DNA of 64,000 nucleotides, taken from assembly GCF_000003195.3 (NCBI RefSeq), contig NC_012870.2:45853246-45917245 (forward strand). Direction: 5' to 3'. The stretch comes from Sorghum bicolor (lineage: Eukaryota; Streptophyta; Magnoliopsida; Poales; Poaceae). The translations under genes were made by a program, and so were the position numbers. Below are positions 34,688 to 46,616 of the stretch, piece by piece (position 1 is the first letter of the stretch; the number at the start of each line of letters is the position of its first letter). The notes under the pieces were generated by a model. That model saw only the letters and a list, made by a program, of their open reading frames with translations. It was not told the DNA's origin and searched no databases.

Positions 34688-37600
34688 ATGTCGACTATCG
34701 AGTTTGATCAGGAGAATGTCATCCCTGTGACGGAAGCCAATCTCAAGGATGAGCAGAAGCAAGCTATTGCGAAAGCCATGGAGGATTACAAGCAGCAATG
34801 TTTGAGATCCTTCAGTATCAACAGGGGCGGCGAAGTGATCCAGAAGGAAGCACTGTCGATGCCTCGACAGGTTACCTTTGATGCCAATCCTGGTAAACTT
34901 CAAGACATGGTTGATAATGCTATTATCCGTGCTTTGATCAATCAAGCTGGTGTGCAGTCCAATACGGTTTTCAATGCCGTGGCTAGAACTTTTAAGGAAG
35001 GACAGTTGCCACCAAATTATGTGGGCCCTTCTAATCATCATCCAGGATCACCGGTAGTCACAGCTCCATCGGCTGCTACAGCCGCTGCGGGCACAGAAAC
35101 TGCTGTTCCTCCAAGCACGTTAGGAGTCACTAATGCACAATCTATGCCAATGACGACTAATCCACCGACTTCAGATGAGCAGATTAAGCTTACTACAGAT
35201 CTATTGGCATCGGCAATGTTAGGACCAGTCCCTCCTCCTAACTGGTGGGGCTTTGGTATGCCCCCGGAGTTCACGTAGAAGACACCTGGTACGTCCCAGA
35301 CGGCTGATATGAGAGGCAAGGCTCCTATGGCATCGGCACCTCCAAATATGCCGATGAATCAAAGTCCCCAGTATACTACAACTACCACTGCAAGGCCTCA
35401 CACTGGGAATTCTCAAGCTCCAACGTTCCAGATGCCTAATGCATCGGTAGATTCAATGCTGACGCAGTAGAGGTTTATGACTCAGCCAGGGTATGTCAAT
35501 TCAATGATGATGCCCAATTACCAGTCATCGGCAGGACCTATGCCGATGAATGCTAATAGTGGATGGCTTGGGCAGCAAGTCTTTCCGCAAACGCCCCAAC
35601 AGAATCATCAGGCTACAAGGTTTCAGCTGCAAGGCCAGACCTACCCCGGGTTCCAGAATCAGGGATTGCCCAACCAGCCAATGAATCTTGGGCAGCAGAT
35701 CAGCGGACAGCAGATCTGCGGACAGCAGATCGGTGGACAGCAGATCGGTGGACAGCAGATTGGCTGGCAACAGTTTGGCGGTCAACAGGTCGGTGGTCAG
35801 CAAGTTGTGGCCAATTGATCAACCCAATGTTCCATGCAGATCGTGCACCGCACAGACACGCGGAAGCTTACCAGCAGGTGCCGGATCCGCAACCGCCTCA
35901 TCGGCAAGATGCCGATGCTTATTGGGCCGATAAGATTGCTGAAGTGATGAGAGATCAATTTGGGATAAAACCCAAAGTCAATAATTACTCTTATCGGACA
36001 CCGTATCCTCCCGCATATGATTTGATCCTGCTTCCAAATCGGTACAAAGTGCTAGATTTTACCAAGTTTTCTTGGCAGGATGATACATCAACCATGGAGC
36101 ATGTCAACAGGTTCATCACCCAATGCGGAGAAGCTGCTAACAGGGACGAGTTAAGGGTTCGCTTGTTCTCGTCATCTTTATCTGGATCGGCTTTCACCTG
36201 GTTTATATCATTACCTCCCAACTCAGTGATTACTTGGGCCGATCTAGAGAAACAATTCCACAAATACTTCTTCTCTGGGGTCCATGAGAAGAAGATCACC
36301 GATTTCGTCAAGTTGAAGCAACGCAATGATGAATCGGTTGAAAGTTTTGTGCAGAGGATACGGGAAGTCAAGAACAAATGTTATAGCCTGGTTTTGGATG
36401 ATCGGCAGCTAGCCGATTTAGCTTTCTAGGGTCTGTTGCCGCACATCAGGGACAAGTATGCATCTTAGGAGTTTGAAAGCTTAAGTCATTTGGTGCAGAG
36501 AATTTCTGATCAAGATATCAAACCTTTTGAGCCCAAGAGGGCATGAAATAAAAAGGTGTCATTCGTTGATGAGGCAGCAAGCTCAGATTCTGATGAGGAA
36601 CCAGTCATCGGTTTAGCAGAGTGGGTGAAAAATAAGAAACCGATGTCTTGTCCTTTTGGGCACAAAGAGCCAGAGAAGTTCGCATTTGACATCACTAAAG
36701 CCGATAGGATATTTGACTTTCTACTTCAAGAGGGTCAGATCAAATTGTCACCTAATCACGTAATCCCATCGGCTGAACAATTAAAAAAGATGAAGTACTG
36801 CAAATGGCACAATGCAACTTCTCACAGCACCAATGAGTGCAAAGTTTTTAGACAACAGTTGCAATCAGCTATAGAATCTGGGAGGATCAAATTCGACAGC
36901 TCTAAAGCTCAGAAGCCGATGAAGATTGATCAACATCCTTTCCCAACAAACATGCTGGATGCTAAGAGAAAGGCCAAGGTCTTAACATCGGAAGCAGTTG
37001 AAAGAAGTGCATCGGTGGATCCTCGGCATCAGATCACTACTGCCGATGCGAAAGGAAAAGGCTTGATCCAAGAGGGGACTTACTCAGGAAGGCCTCCCCG
37101 ATCTGGTATTGTCATAACTCACAGAAGGCCTCGGGAGACTTGGCAGCAGCGTCAGGATCGGTATCGGTGCCAGCAAGAAGACTATCATCGGGAAGAAGAA
37201 AGACGCCGACAAGAGTGGAACCGGCATAGAGATCACTGGAACTGTCCGTTCTTCATCCATTGCTGGGAGGAGAATATTAAGCTTCCTACTGTCAGAGACT
37301 TCCCAGAATGCAATGGTTATGACCGGTATGACAGATCAAATCGGCAGTATCAAAACAATAACCGCCGGTTTGATGGGCCGAATAGGGCGAGAGCGTCCAT
37401 TCATGATCGGCTGGGGGGCAGGCTCAGTGTGCACGACAGGCTTGGTGACCGTGTTGAATACTTTCCCAGAGACCAGGAAGAGCTTGAAGAGATGGCTAAT
37501 ACTCGAGTTCCCGATGAGTTCATATTTTGCAGGGATGCCAATACTTACCGGATGGAGTCAAGGGAAAATCGTCGCCCATCGGTGAGGCAGCAACAACTTC

Positions 37601-40600
37601 CTCCAAGGTGTCCAGAGGGGTCGACTAGGACATAGAAAAGGAGGCTGCAGCGTGAAAGACGAGAAGAGTTGAGCAAGGGCGAGAACTCTGGACAGTCTGG
37701 GGATCAGCAACAATCAGATCCTAAGGGAAAAGGTCCATCGGCAGATGTCAACATGGTATTTATGTTGCCGATGGAATTCCTTGCGCCGTCCAGTGATGAT
37801 GAGTTGGAGTTTTCTGACCAAATAGCTCAGTTGGCTTTAGATCCAATGACAGCCATCTTCCAAAAGCCTGCCGATGATGAAAGACAACATCTTAAGGCTT
37901 TGTTTGTCAAAGGAAGGGTTGATGGTCAGCCGATGACTAAGATTTTGATTGATGGTGGAGCTGCTATCAACATCATGCCATACGCAGTGTATCGGAAGCT
38001 TGGAAAAGGAGATCAGGATTTGACCAAGACCGAAATGATGCTCAAAGACTTTGAGGGCAGCGTGTCTCCGGTTAAGGGAGCAATATGCGTTGAATTGACT
38101 ATCGGCAGCAAAACCTTGCCGACAACCTTCTTTGTGGTCAGTGGAAAAGGTGCTTATAACTTGCTGTTGGGGAGAGATTGGATTCATGCCAATTGTTGCA
38201 TCCCATCTACAATGCACCAATGCTTGGTTCAGTGGGTAGGTGACAGGATTGAGATTGTCCCGGGAGATTCTTCATATGTCATTGCATCGGCAGAGGCAGA
38301 CACCTACGAAAAAACTAGGTGTATTTCAGGAGAAGTTTGGGAGAAGGATTTTCTCAAAGTTGCCGATTATGAAATTCCACCGATCCAAGAAGTCGGTTCT
38401 GATGAAGGTTTTTAATGGATAGGTTCGCCGATGATGGAAAGTTAGGCCAGGGATTCACATCGGCCGATGACTTAGTAGAAGTAGATATAGGTAGTGGTGA
38501 TAAGCCTAGACCTACTTTTATTAGTTCTAAGTTAAATTTTGAGTGTAAGCAGCAGTTGACCGATTTGTTAAAGGAATATAAAGATTGCTTTGCTTGGGAT
38601 TATACTGAGATGCCTGGTTTGGACCGATCGATTGTTGAACATCGGTTGCCTATCAAGTCTGGATTTCGGCCACATCAACAGCCAGCTCGCCGATGTAATC
38701 CTAATATTCTTCCTGATATTAAGGCCGAAATAACCAAGCTTATTGAAACCAAGATTATTTGGCAGTGTCGGTATGCCGAGTGGATCTCCAATGTTGTTCC
38801 AGTCTATAAGAAAAATGGGAAGCTTCGGGTCTGCATTGATTTCAGGAATCTTAACAAAGCTACACCGATGGATGGCTACCCAATGCCAGTTGCCGATTTG
38901 CTAGTTGATGCTGTGGCTGGGCATCGGATTATTAGCTTTATGGATGGCAATGCAGGATATAATCAAATATTCATGGCTGAAGAAGTATTCCAAAGTCTGC
39001 ATTTAGATGTCCTGGTCATGTTGGGTTGTTTGAATGGATAGTCATGACCTTTGGCTTGAAGAATGCTGGTGCTACTTATTAGAGAGCTATGAATTTTATA
39101 TTTCATGAGTTCATCGGCAAGCTGGTGGAGATTTATATTGATGATGTGGTGGTTAAGTCTGGAGACTTCACAAAGCATCTTGCCGATTTACGAAAGGTGT
39201 TGGAATGCACAAGGAAATATGGTTTGAAGATGAATCCCAATAAGTGTGCATTTGGTGTATCGGCAGGACAATTCCTTGGTTTCATGGTGAATCAGAGGGG
39301 ATTGAGATTAGTCGAAGATCCATTGATGCTATCAATAAAATAGTTGCTCCTACCAACAAGACTAAGCTCCAGTCCTTGATCGGCAAGGTAAATTTTATCA
39401 GGAGATTTATATCCAATTTGTCTAGTAGAATTTGTGCTTTCAGTCCTTTACTTAAGTTGAAAGCCGATCAAGAATTCGTTTGGGGGAAGGAACAACAGTT
39501 GGCCTTGGATGAAAACAAGAATTATTTGGTGAATCCTCCAGTTCTGATTCCACCTCAGCAAGGGAAGCCCTTCGATTGTATTTGTCTACCGATGGGATGG
39601 TCATCGGTTCAGCTTTAATTCAAGAATTTGAACGGAAAGAACGTGTGATTTACTATTTAAGCAGGAGATTGGTTGACGCTGAGACCAGGTATTCGGCCAT
39701 TGAAAAGTTGTGTTTATGTCTCTATTTTTCATGTACTAAGTTGAGACACTATTTGTTATCGGCCGAACGCACTGTTATATGCAAAGATGATGTGGTCCGA
39801 TATATGCTGTCTATGCCGATTATGAGTGGCAGAATCAGTAAATGGATCTTGGCACTGTCGGAGTTTGATTTGCGTTGCAAATCGGCTAAAGCGGTTAAGG
39901 GACAGATTATGGCCGATTTTGTGACTCAACATTGCGGTACGGTGGAAACTTTGGAGATTGTACCTTGGACGCTCTTCTTTGATGGATCCACGTGTGACTG
40001 GGGGGCAGGAATCGGCATCGTGTTAATTTCCCCTCGGGGAAGGAAGTACAAGTTTTCTTTGCCGATTGTTGCCACATCAATGAATAATCAGGCTGAGTAT
40101 CAAGCTTTAATAAAGGGGTTGGAATTACTAAGGGAAGTTCATGCTGATGCTGTTGAAATCTTCGGAGATTCTATGCTGGTTATAACTCAATTGGCTGGAA
40201 GCTATGAATGCCGAAGTGAAATCCTCATAACTTATCATGAGAGCAGTATGCAACTGTTAAAGGAATTCAGGGATTTCCGATTAGAGGATGTTCCTCGATT
40301 GCATAATGAAGAGGCCAATCGGTTGGCTCAGCATGCCTCGGGATATCAGCCTGTGATTAATGCAATATCGGCAATCGGTGCCGATGATTGGAGAAAAGAA
40401 ATCATTGATTATTTGAAGGATCCATCCAAGCAAGTTGAGAGACAAATTCGGTTTCAAGCCACCAAGTATGTGCTCCTTGAAGATGAATTGTATTATCGAA
40501 CTATTGATGGGATTCTTCTCAGATGCTTAGGTGATGATGAAGCTAAGAGTTTGATGGGAGAAATCCATGAAGGGGTATGCGCAACGCATCAGTCGCCTTT

Positions 40601-41645
40601 TAAGATGAAGTGGATGATTAGGAGGAATGGGTATTATTGGCCGACCATACTTGAAGATTGCTTTAAATATTTCAAGGGATGTCAAGGATGTCAGAAATTT
40701 GGCAATATTCAAAGAGCACCCGCATCGGCCATGAATCCCATTATTAAACCTTGGCCGTTCCGAGGGTGGGCTATTGACTTGATCGGCCAGATTTATCCAC
40801 CATCCAGCAAGGGGCATAAGTTCATCTTGGTTGCCGCCGATTATTTCACTAAGTGGGTTGAAGCTATTCCTTTGAAGAAAGTTACATCGGCCAATATGAT
40901 TGATTTTGTGAAAGAGCACATCATTTACCGATTTGGAATTCCTCAAACAATTTCTACCGATCAGTGTACTATGTTCACATCGGGGGAGTTTGATGAATTT
41001 GCAATCGGTATGGGAATTAAAGTATTAAATTCTTCTCCTTACTATGCTCAAGCTAATGGGTAGGCCGAGGCATCTAATAAAGGAATTATCAAGCTTATTA
41101 AACGAAAGATTGAGGAAAATACTAGGATGTGGCACACATTGTTAAACGAAGCTTTATGGTCATACCGGATGGCTTGTCATGGATCGACCAAGGTTTCGCC
41201 TTATCAGTTGGTGTATGGGCATGATGCAGTGTTACCTTGGGAAATTAAGGCTGGATCTAGGCGACTATCTTGTCAAGATCAATTGGCTGCCGATGATTAT
41301 GCTACTTTGATGACAGACAAGTCAGATGATCTAGCAGGACATCGGCTAAGGGCCTTGATGAGTATAGAAGAGAATAAGAAGAGAGTTGCCAGATGGTATG
41401 ATAAGAAGGTAAAAGCTAAGGAGTTTGCCGATGGAGACTTGGTATGGAAATTGATCTTACCGATCGGGACTAAAAGTTCAAAATTTGGGAAGTGGTCTCC
41501 ATATTGGGGGGGTCCCTATCGGATAAGTCGATCGGCTCCTGGCAATGCCTATATTTTAGAAACTCTCGAAGGGGTTGAATTTCCTAGAGCATTAAATGAC
41601 AAATACCTAAAGAAGTATTACCCAAGCATATGGGTTGATGCATAA
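34688..41645 (+). pseudogene. Element F gag-pol (Tat), broken
   Basis: Starts MSTIEFDQENVIPVTEAN. Gag: Gln-rich repeats (35695-35812), then a capsid-like core with DDTSTMEHVNRFITQCGEA and GSAFTWFISLPPNS (about 36085-36230), a CKWHNATSHSTNECKVF zinc-like motif (36800) and a very basic Arg-rich stretch near 37120-37240. Protease: ILIDGGAAINIMPYAVYRKL (Asp-Gly-Gly, as in Tat) and YNLLLGRDWIHANC. RT: RVCIDFRNLNKATPMDGYPM, FMDGNAGYNQI, catalytic EIYIDDVVVKS. RNase H 1 near 39570-39880. RNase H 2: TLFFDGSTCDWGAGIGIVLI, NNQAEYQALIKGLELL. Integrase: GCQGCQKFGN, RGWAIDLIG, ISTDQCTMF, PYYAQANG. There are at least eight stops, nearly all CAG to TAG, and frameshifts near 38985, 39300 and 39565. Confidence 0.93.
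35695..35812 (+). repeat. 15-bp minisatellite in F gag
   Basis: About eight units of GGACAGCAGATCGGT-type, encoding GQQI(G/S/C)-repeats (GQQIGGQQIGGQQIG). G has fewer, more divergent units (GGQQLGGPQVGG near 52390). Repeat number is therefore variable in this family. Confidence 0.85.
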
Positions 41646-41800
41646 AAGTTTAAGTGCCGATAACATTCCTATCGGCTGGATCAAAATGTATTTAGGGCCC
41701 GACTTAATGTTTTAAGAAAGGTGCCGATAACAGTCCTATCGGCTGGACCAACATGTTGAGAGTGTTCAAAAGAAAGAAGAAAGAATGTTGCCGATGAATG
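41646..41800 (+). other. Element F post-pol spacer with twin stem-loops
   Basis: Two 21-nt hairpins, each with stem GCCGATA / TATCGGC and a 7-nt loop, at 41656-41676 and 41723-41743, directly after the pol stop. Ends at G's LTR. Confidence 0.8.
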
Positions 41801-42515
41801 TGTTGGTGCAAAAACTGGTCTGCAAACACAAAGGGCTAATACCCGATTCAAACGTTAAGGCGTGCCAGCCGATTTGACCTTACTATCGGCAAAGGTGGTA
41901 ACTCGAATACTTTAGTCCTGACAACAGCGATGCGCCCGGATGTCACGACTAAGAGGTACTCACGCGGAACTTGAGAACGTGCCGAGCTTAAGTCGACGAA
42001 TTCCTAAGAACTCGTAATGAAAAGGAAAAAGTATGACGAAGTCGTCGAAAAAGTAGATGCTGGAATATGAGTAAAAACGTGTGTTTTGATTGATTGATAG
42101 ATATCATTACAAGGCCCTAGGGTCTATATTTATACCCTGCTCAAAGAGCTACAATCAAACATGACTAGAACTCGAATTCTAAATTACACAGAATCCGTAT
42201 ACAAAACGACTTAAACAACTAAGAAAAACATAAAACTATCCTTCCGTAACGAACTCGAACAACACCACAAACCGATCGGTAGCATCCAGGCTCTCCCTCC
42301 ATATCATCGGCATACTCCCTTGTCATCGGCAGATTTCCTTGTCGTAGCCACCGGCACAAACATGTCACCACTTATGGACTTTATCACGTTGGTTCACCCT
42401 TCCATCGGTGACCATCTCCATCGGCAACTCTCCCTGCAGACCAAACACCACTGCCTTATCCTGCCGATCTATACTTTTACCGATTATGGACACGTGTCCA
42501 AAAACGGTGTCAACA
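41801..42515 (-). repeat. Element G 3' LTR
   Basis: 715 bp. Plus-strand TGTTGGTGCAAAAACTGG ... AACGGTGTCAACA. It is the inverted counterpart of 33921-34640. Confidence 0.9.
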
Positions 42516-42530
42516 CATGCCCCCCAATTT
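42516..42530 (-). promoter_or_regulatory. Element G polypurine tract
   Basis: Element-strand AAATTGGGGGGCATG directly before the 3' LTR. Confidence 0.75.
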
Positions 42531-43014
42531 CGAAGTATGGAATTATTAATGCTCCGAAATTCTCTGCAGTAATGATGCCTTCTTTCCGCAATTAATGCTC
42601 CTAACCTGGCAACCGACAGCCTTAATCCGAACAACTCTAATCCTATCCTTCCGTAGATCCCTCGAAATCCTCAACTTCCCTAAACGGACACTTCCATCTG
42701 AGCCGTGTATCGGCAATATTACCGTTACAGGGGACTTACCGATATACTGACCAGGACACATGTATCTTATCTTTCCAAACGGCTATCTCCACATTTCTCC
42801 CCCATCGGCAATATGACCGTTACCAGGCACTGCTGATGGATCGACCAGGAGATCCCGCACAGTAAAATATCTCTAGATAACGACCGCTTCTTGTCAAATC
42901 ACCTGCACAATCCCTTGATTACCGTGCGAACAGTTACCATATCTACCTGAGTACCCTCAGATTTCGCGGATGCGGCAAGGAGATAAGTCAGATTTGCCCT
43001 TGCCCGTTTTGTCC
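42531..43014. other. Upstream region of the antisense gene
   Basis: No coding sequence. Between G's PPT and the TATA box of the antisense gene, with scattered CCGAT/ATCGG words and several ACCGTTACAG-like repeats (about 42720, 42806, 42930). It presumably holds the promoter of the antisense gene. Confidence 0.4.
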
Positions 43015-43022
43015 TATAAATA
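43015..43022 (+). promoter_or_regulatory. TATA box of the antisense PMD gene
   Basis: TATAAATA in GTCCTATAAATAGTTCC, lying outside the LTR, so the antisense gene has its own promoter. Transcription would start near 43045. Confidence 0.6.
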
Positions 43023-43049
43023 GTTCCTTCTCGGGTACTCCTTCCCCAT

Positions 43050-46000
43050 CACATCATTGCATAGCTTCAACCTCACCTTCCCGGCGGCGGCGCTGTTCCA
43101 AAAGCTCCAAGACCTTCGACGAAGTCCCTTCTTCACCAACTCTGAAGCCCTCGTTCATCTCCCTCGTGACGAGACGGCCGTCAACTTCATCATTCCTGAG
43201 GTCAGTTCTTCGCACCATCCTTTGTACTTTTTCTTGCATCCCTGTTCATTCGTAATCTTACCAAGCATTTTCTTTCTCTTCTTTTTTGTATTTTTGCTTT
43301 CTACCTCCAAAACACTAGGAATTGGCTAACAAAATCGTCATCCCCACCGATCAACCACACCTCCAATGCCTTGGCCTGCTAGGGGATCCAGATCCAACCG
43401 ACCTCATAAATGCAGAAACCAACAGGATCCCTTTTAGAGTAGAGAATTTTTCTTTGGATCTGTGGAAGGATGCTTTTCGTTCCTGGCCCAGCCCCACCAT
43501 GGGGTGGAAGGATTGGTTCTTGAGGGTCAGCAATTTTAATGAAGTTCAGTGGGGTGAGAGAAAGCTAGACCAGTGCATTAGGTTGTCCATTGCCGATATG
43601 CATAGGAATGAATCACTGCTGATAGCCGCATCATACTTTTGGTCAGACACCCTCAATGCCTTCGTCTTTGGCCATGGCCCTGCTTCCCCTACACTTGCCG
43701 ATGTAGCCATGCTCACTGGCCTGGATGTATCTTCTGCCGATAGCACCCACTTCTTCGATACTAAACCCAGTGCTAAGGTAGCAACCCGCACCATCGGCGG
43801 CTGGTCAGGGTACATCCAGAAATACCGCAAAACAGGCCCTGTTGACGCAAAAGAGCAGACCTGCTTCCTGAACATGTGGCTAGACAAATTCGTGTTTTGT
43901 GGCTGATCGGCAGGACCAACTTCTGTTTATCTAGCAGCAGTAGAAAATCTAGCCAACGGCGGCCGATTTCCTCTCGGCCGATACCTGCTTGGAGCAGCCT
44001 ACCACCTCCTTCACCAAGTAACTAGGAAGCTCTTACTTGGTCAGTCTATCGGCAACTTGGGAGGCCCTTGGTGGTTCATTAACATGTGGCTCAATCTCCA
44101 TCTACGCAAGCGTCTGGAATTTAATCTTTTCGCTCAGCGTTTTCCAAGGGACATAGCCGAGAACCATGTGCTGGGTGAAGAGGAATGGGCAACATGCCCT
44201 CCCTTAAACTTCGGTGAAGCTGTCATAGTTCTGCCAGGTACAGGGGGTAATCCAGATCAGATTAGCCGATTCTTCCAATCCTTGTACGAAGGTTTGACCA
44301 GAGATGAGCGAGCATGGTTAGCTTATGATGACCTAAACACCGTGTTTCCTCTGGTTTACAATCTGTTCGACGAGGCTCTTGACAAGGACAACGAAGTAAT
44401 GATGGCATTGGTGACCCCCAGAGCCATACCGGCGAATTTCTTCGGCAGTGGGAAAACATCTCCCCAGACTTATGACTTCTATAATCCATCGGCACTAGCT
44501 CATCAATTAGCTTTCGGCCAGCTGCCGATTGCACTCTGTTACGCCGATGTAATAAAGCCCAGGGAAACCATCACAAGTCTTCTTGAATGGATTCGAGTAG
44601 CCTAGCTGCCATCAAGTGCCGATACCGATGTAGACCTATCAGAGTGGGTCCCAGCCGCCTTTATCACTCAGGCATACAAGCAGTGGTGGCCAGAATGAAA
44701 GGAGCATCTATTATGCAAATCGGCCCTCACATACCGCGGCATGATCGACCCCGAATACGAAATTCCCAGTGATGCCGTAAGTACTTTCAAACCGATGTTT
44801 CAATTCTTTCAATCTTATTTCCATCGGTAATTGACCCTTTGTGTGACTTTTCAGGTCGATGACACTCCTCCGTCGGTCAGCAGGAGTGGCAAGCCAATTG
44901 ACTTGTTTGCATCAGGTCCAGTTTCCTCAATCGGCCACAAAGCTCCTACCCTGGCTGCTATCGTGCATCGGGGTATACGCCTCAAGAAGGTCACCACTAG
45001 GAGAACTCAGACATCGCCATCGGTAGCCGCTTCTGCCCTAGCGCAGGCTTTTAAGGTAACTGCTAAACCTTCTCACCTATACCGATCTCACTTTGACATT
45101 GGCTGTATTGGTACTGACAAATTCCTTTTTCTGTAACAGCAAACCAGTGGATCGGCAAGAATCAAAGGCAAAGACGCCGATGCCCCCCAGTCCAGCCAGC
45201 AGAAGAGAAAAGGCACCAAAGGTACCAGGGCGCAATCGAAGCGCCGGAAAGTGGTAACTCCTTCTTCTCCTCCGGTATCTCCTATTCCGGTGGAATCTTC
45301 TCCTTCTCCTCCAGAAACAGAGACTCAGCAAGTACCATCTCCTCCTCAACCGCAAGAAGCACCACAAGCGGAAGAACCCCAGCAAGAAGAACCTCAGCTA
45401 GAAGCACCCCAACCAGAAGACACACCGGCCGATGTGGGCGAACAAACTACCGACCCAGCAGGTTCAATCATATCATCGGTAGTTTCTTCCATTCAGACAA
45501 GCATTGTCCTTCCTCAAGGTAACACATTCTTATAACATTATTGCCAATGAATTTGCTCCTTTTCAGCCTTATAACCCTCTTTGTTAACTTTCAGCTGACG
45601 TAGTTCCATCGGCAATTCCGACTGACCAACCCATGGCTCCATCGGCGTCTTCGAGTCAAAGGCGAGAGATTGCCATGAAGCAAGTAAGCCATCCAATCTT
45701 CCACCAGTATCATTTGCTGATGCTTTGACCATGGAATGACTCATTTTGTCTCATTTTCTTTCTCAGGAACAAGACTCCCCCGATAGTCTATTTTCCTTCG
45801 CCATTGATATCTCCGAAGACGACGGTGAAGAGGCAAGTTCTCCCCAGCAGTTGGGATTGTATCGGCGGAGATCAGGGCTAAGCTGGAAGAGCTATCGGCT
45901 ATCCTTCATCAAGATACAGCTCAACTGGTCAATGACTCCGACCCGGCCAAGGTTCTGTTCAAGACCCTCAGAGGCCAGATTCCTCCCGATGCTGAAGAAA

Positions 46001-46461
46001 CTCTCTTCCAGGCTGCGCATCTAGAAAGTCGCCAGCTGTAGTACCAGAGAGCCACTCGGCACCTTGCCGATAGAGCTGCTCAGACTCAGCTCTCTGAGGA
46101 AATGATGAAAGAGAAACTCTTAGCCGATGAGAAGCACAAGAACATCGGCACCTTGAAATCCTCAGGCAATGCATTGAAGCAGAAGATCTCCGACCTATCA
46201 GCAAAACAAAAAGCCCTGTTGGCAGAACCCAAGCAAGTGGAGGATGCCCTATCCCAAGCCCAACAGGAAGAAAGTCAACTGCCGAAGACCATCAAACACC
46301 TCGAGCAGGAGCGAAACACCCATGGTCGCAAAGCACTGCAGCTGAAGAAGAAATTGAAGCCAATAGAAGGTTCTGCCAATGAAGATGTCAAGGAGATAGA
46401 AGCAGCCGACCAGATCCACCTACGCGCTATATCGGCCATCCAAGCGCTACTAAGTATGTGA
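43050..46461 (+). pseudogene. Antisense plant-mobile-domain protein gene in G
   Basis: Spliced gene antisense to G's gag-pol. Exon model from GT-AG sites and frame: about 43050-43200 (no ATG, probably 5' UTR), 43319-44776, 44855-45055, 45140-45518, 45595-45683, 45767-46461. Coding probably began at the TTG GCT AAC at 43322, an apparent ATG loss. Residues 1-about 480 match the plant mobile domain (PF10536): WPSPTMGWKDWFLRV, AASYFWSDTLNAFVFGHGPA, PTLADVAMLTGLDV, GGPWWFINMWLNLHL, GRFPLGRYLLGAAYHLL. Then a basic SKRRKVV motif and Pro/Gln/Glu-rich middle (exon 4), and a 230-residue Lys/Gln/Glu-rich coiled coil (exon 6). Stops near 43904, 44603, 44696 and 46038 and a frameshift near 45868 break it. 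PMD is shared by host MAIN/MAIL nuclear proteins and by some gypsy elements; its role in the element is unknown. Confidence 0.88.
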
Positions 46462-46616
46462 ACTCTTCATCAGCAACACACTTGCCTCTTCCTGCTCTTC
46501 AGCTTTCTTGATGTTCAGTCTAGCCGATAGGACTGTTATCGGCATCTTTTGAAACATTAAGTCCTGCCCCAAACATTTTAATCCAGCCGATAGGAGTGTT
46601 ATCGGCATTTAAACTT
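46462..46616. other. Convergent spacer with twin stem-loops in G
   Basis: Lies between the 3' ends of the antisense gene and of pol. Stem-loops GCCGATA...TATCGGC type at 46523-46543 and 46586-46606, the same pair as in F. Confidence 0.8.

Larger units (their letters stand above)
33921..41800 (+). mobile_element. Tat-lineage gypsy element F (3' part missing)
   Basis: Plus-strand element with 5' LTR 33921-34640, PBS, and a full-length but decayed gag-pol to 41645. It stops at 41800, where the LTR of G begins in the opposite orientation. F's own antisense gene region and 3' LTR are not in the window. Presence of both a gypsy RNase H and a second archaeal-type RNase H marks it as Tat. The predicted 5-bp duplication partner of AAGGT (33916-33920) should lie to the right of the window. 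Confidence 0.85.

Noticed and set aside
34583..35041. Long open frames antisense to F gag
   Set aside because: No family motifs, fully overlapped by the real Gag frame on the other strand; shadow frames.
43546..43887. Minus-strand frame opposite the PMD region
   Set aside because: Shadow of the PMD exon; the + strand has recognisable PMD motifs and splice sites.
43057..46461. Idea that the PMD gene is a captured host gene of this locus
   Set aside because: It lies between G's PPT and G's pol, in the position and orientation of antisense ORFs in Tat elements, and shares the element's ATCGG word bias; it belongs to the element.
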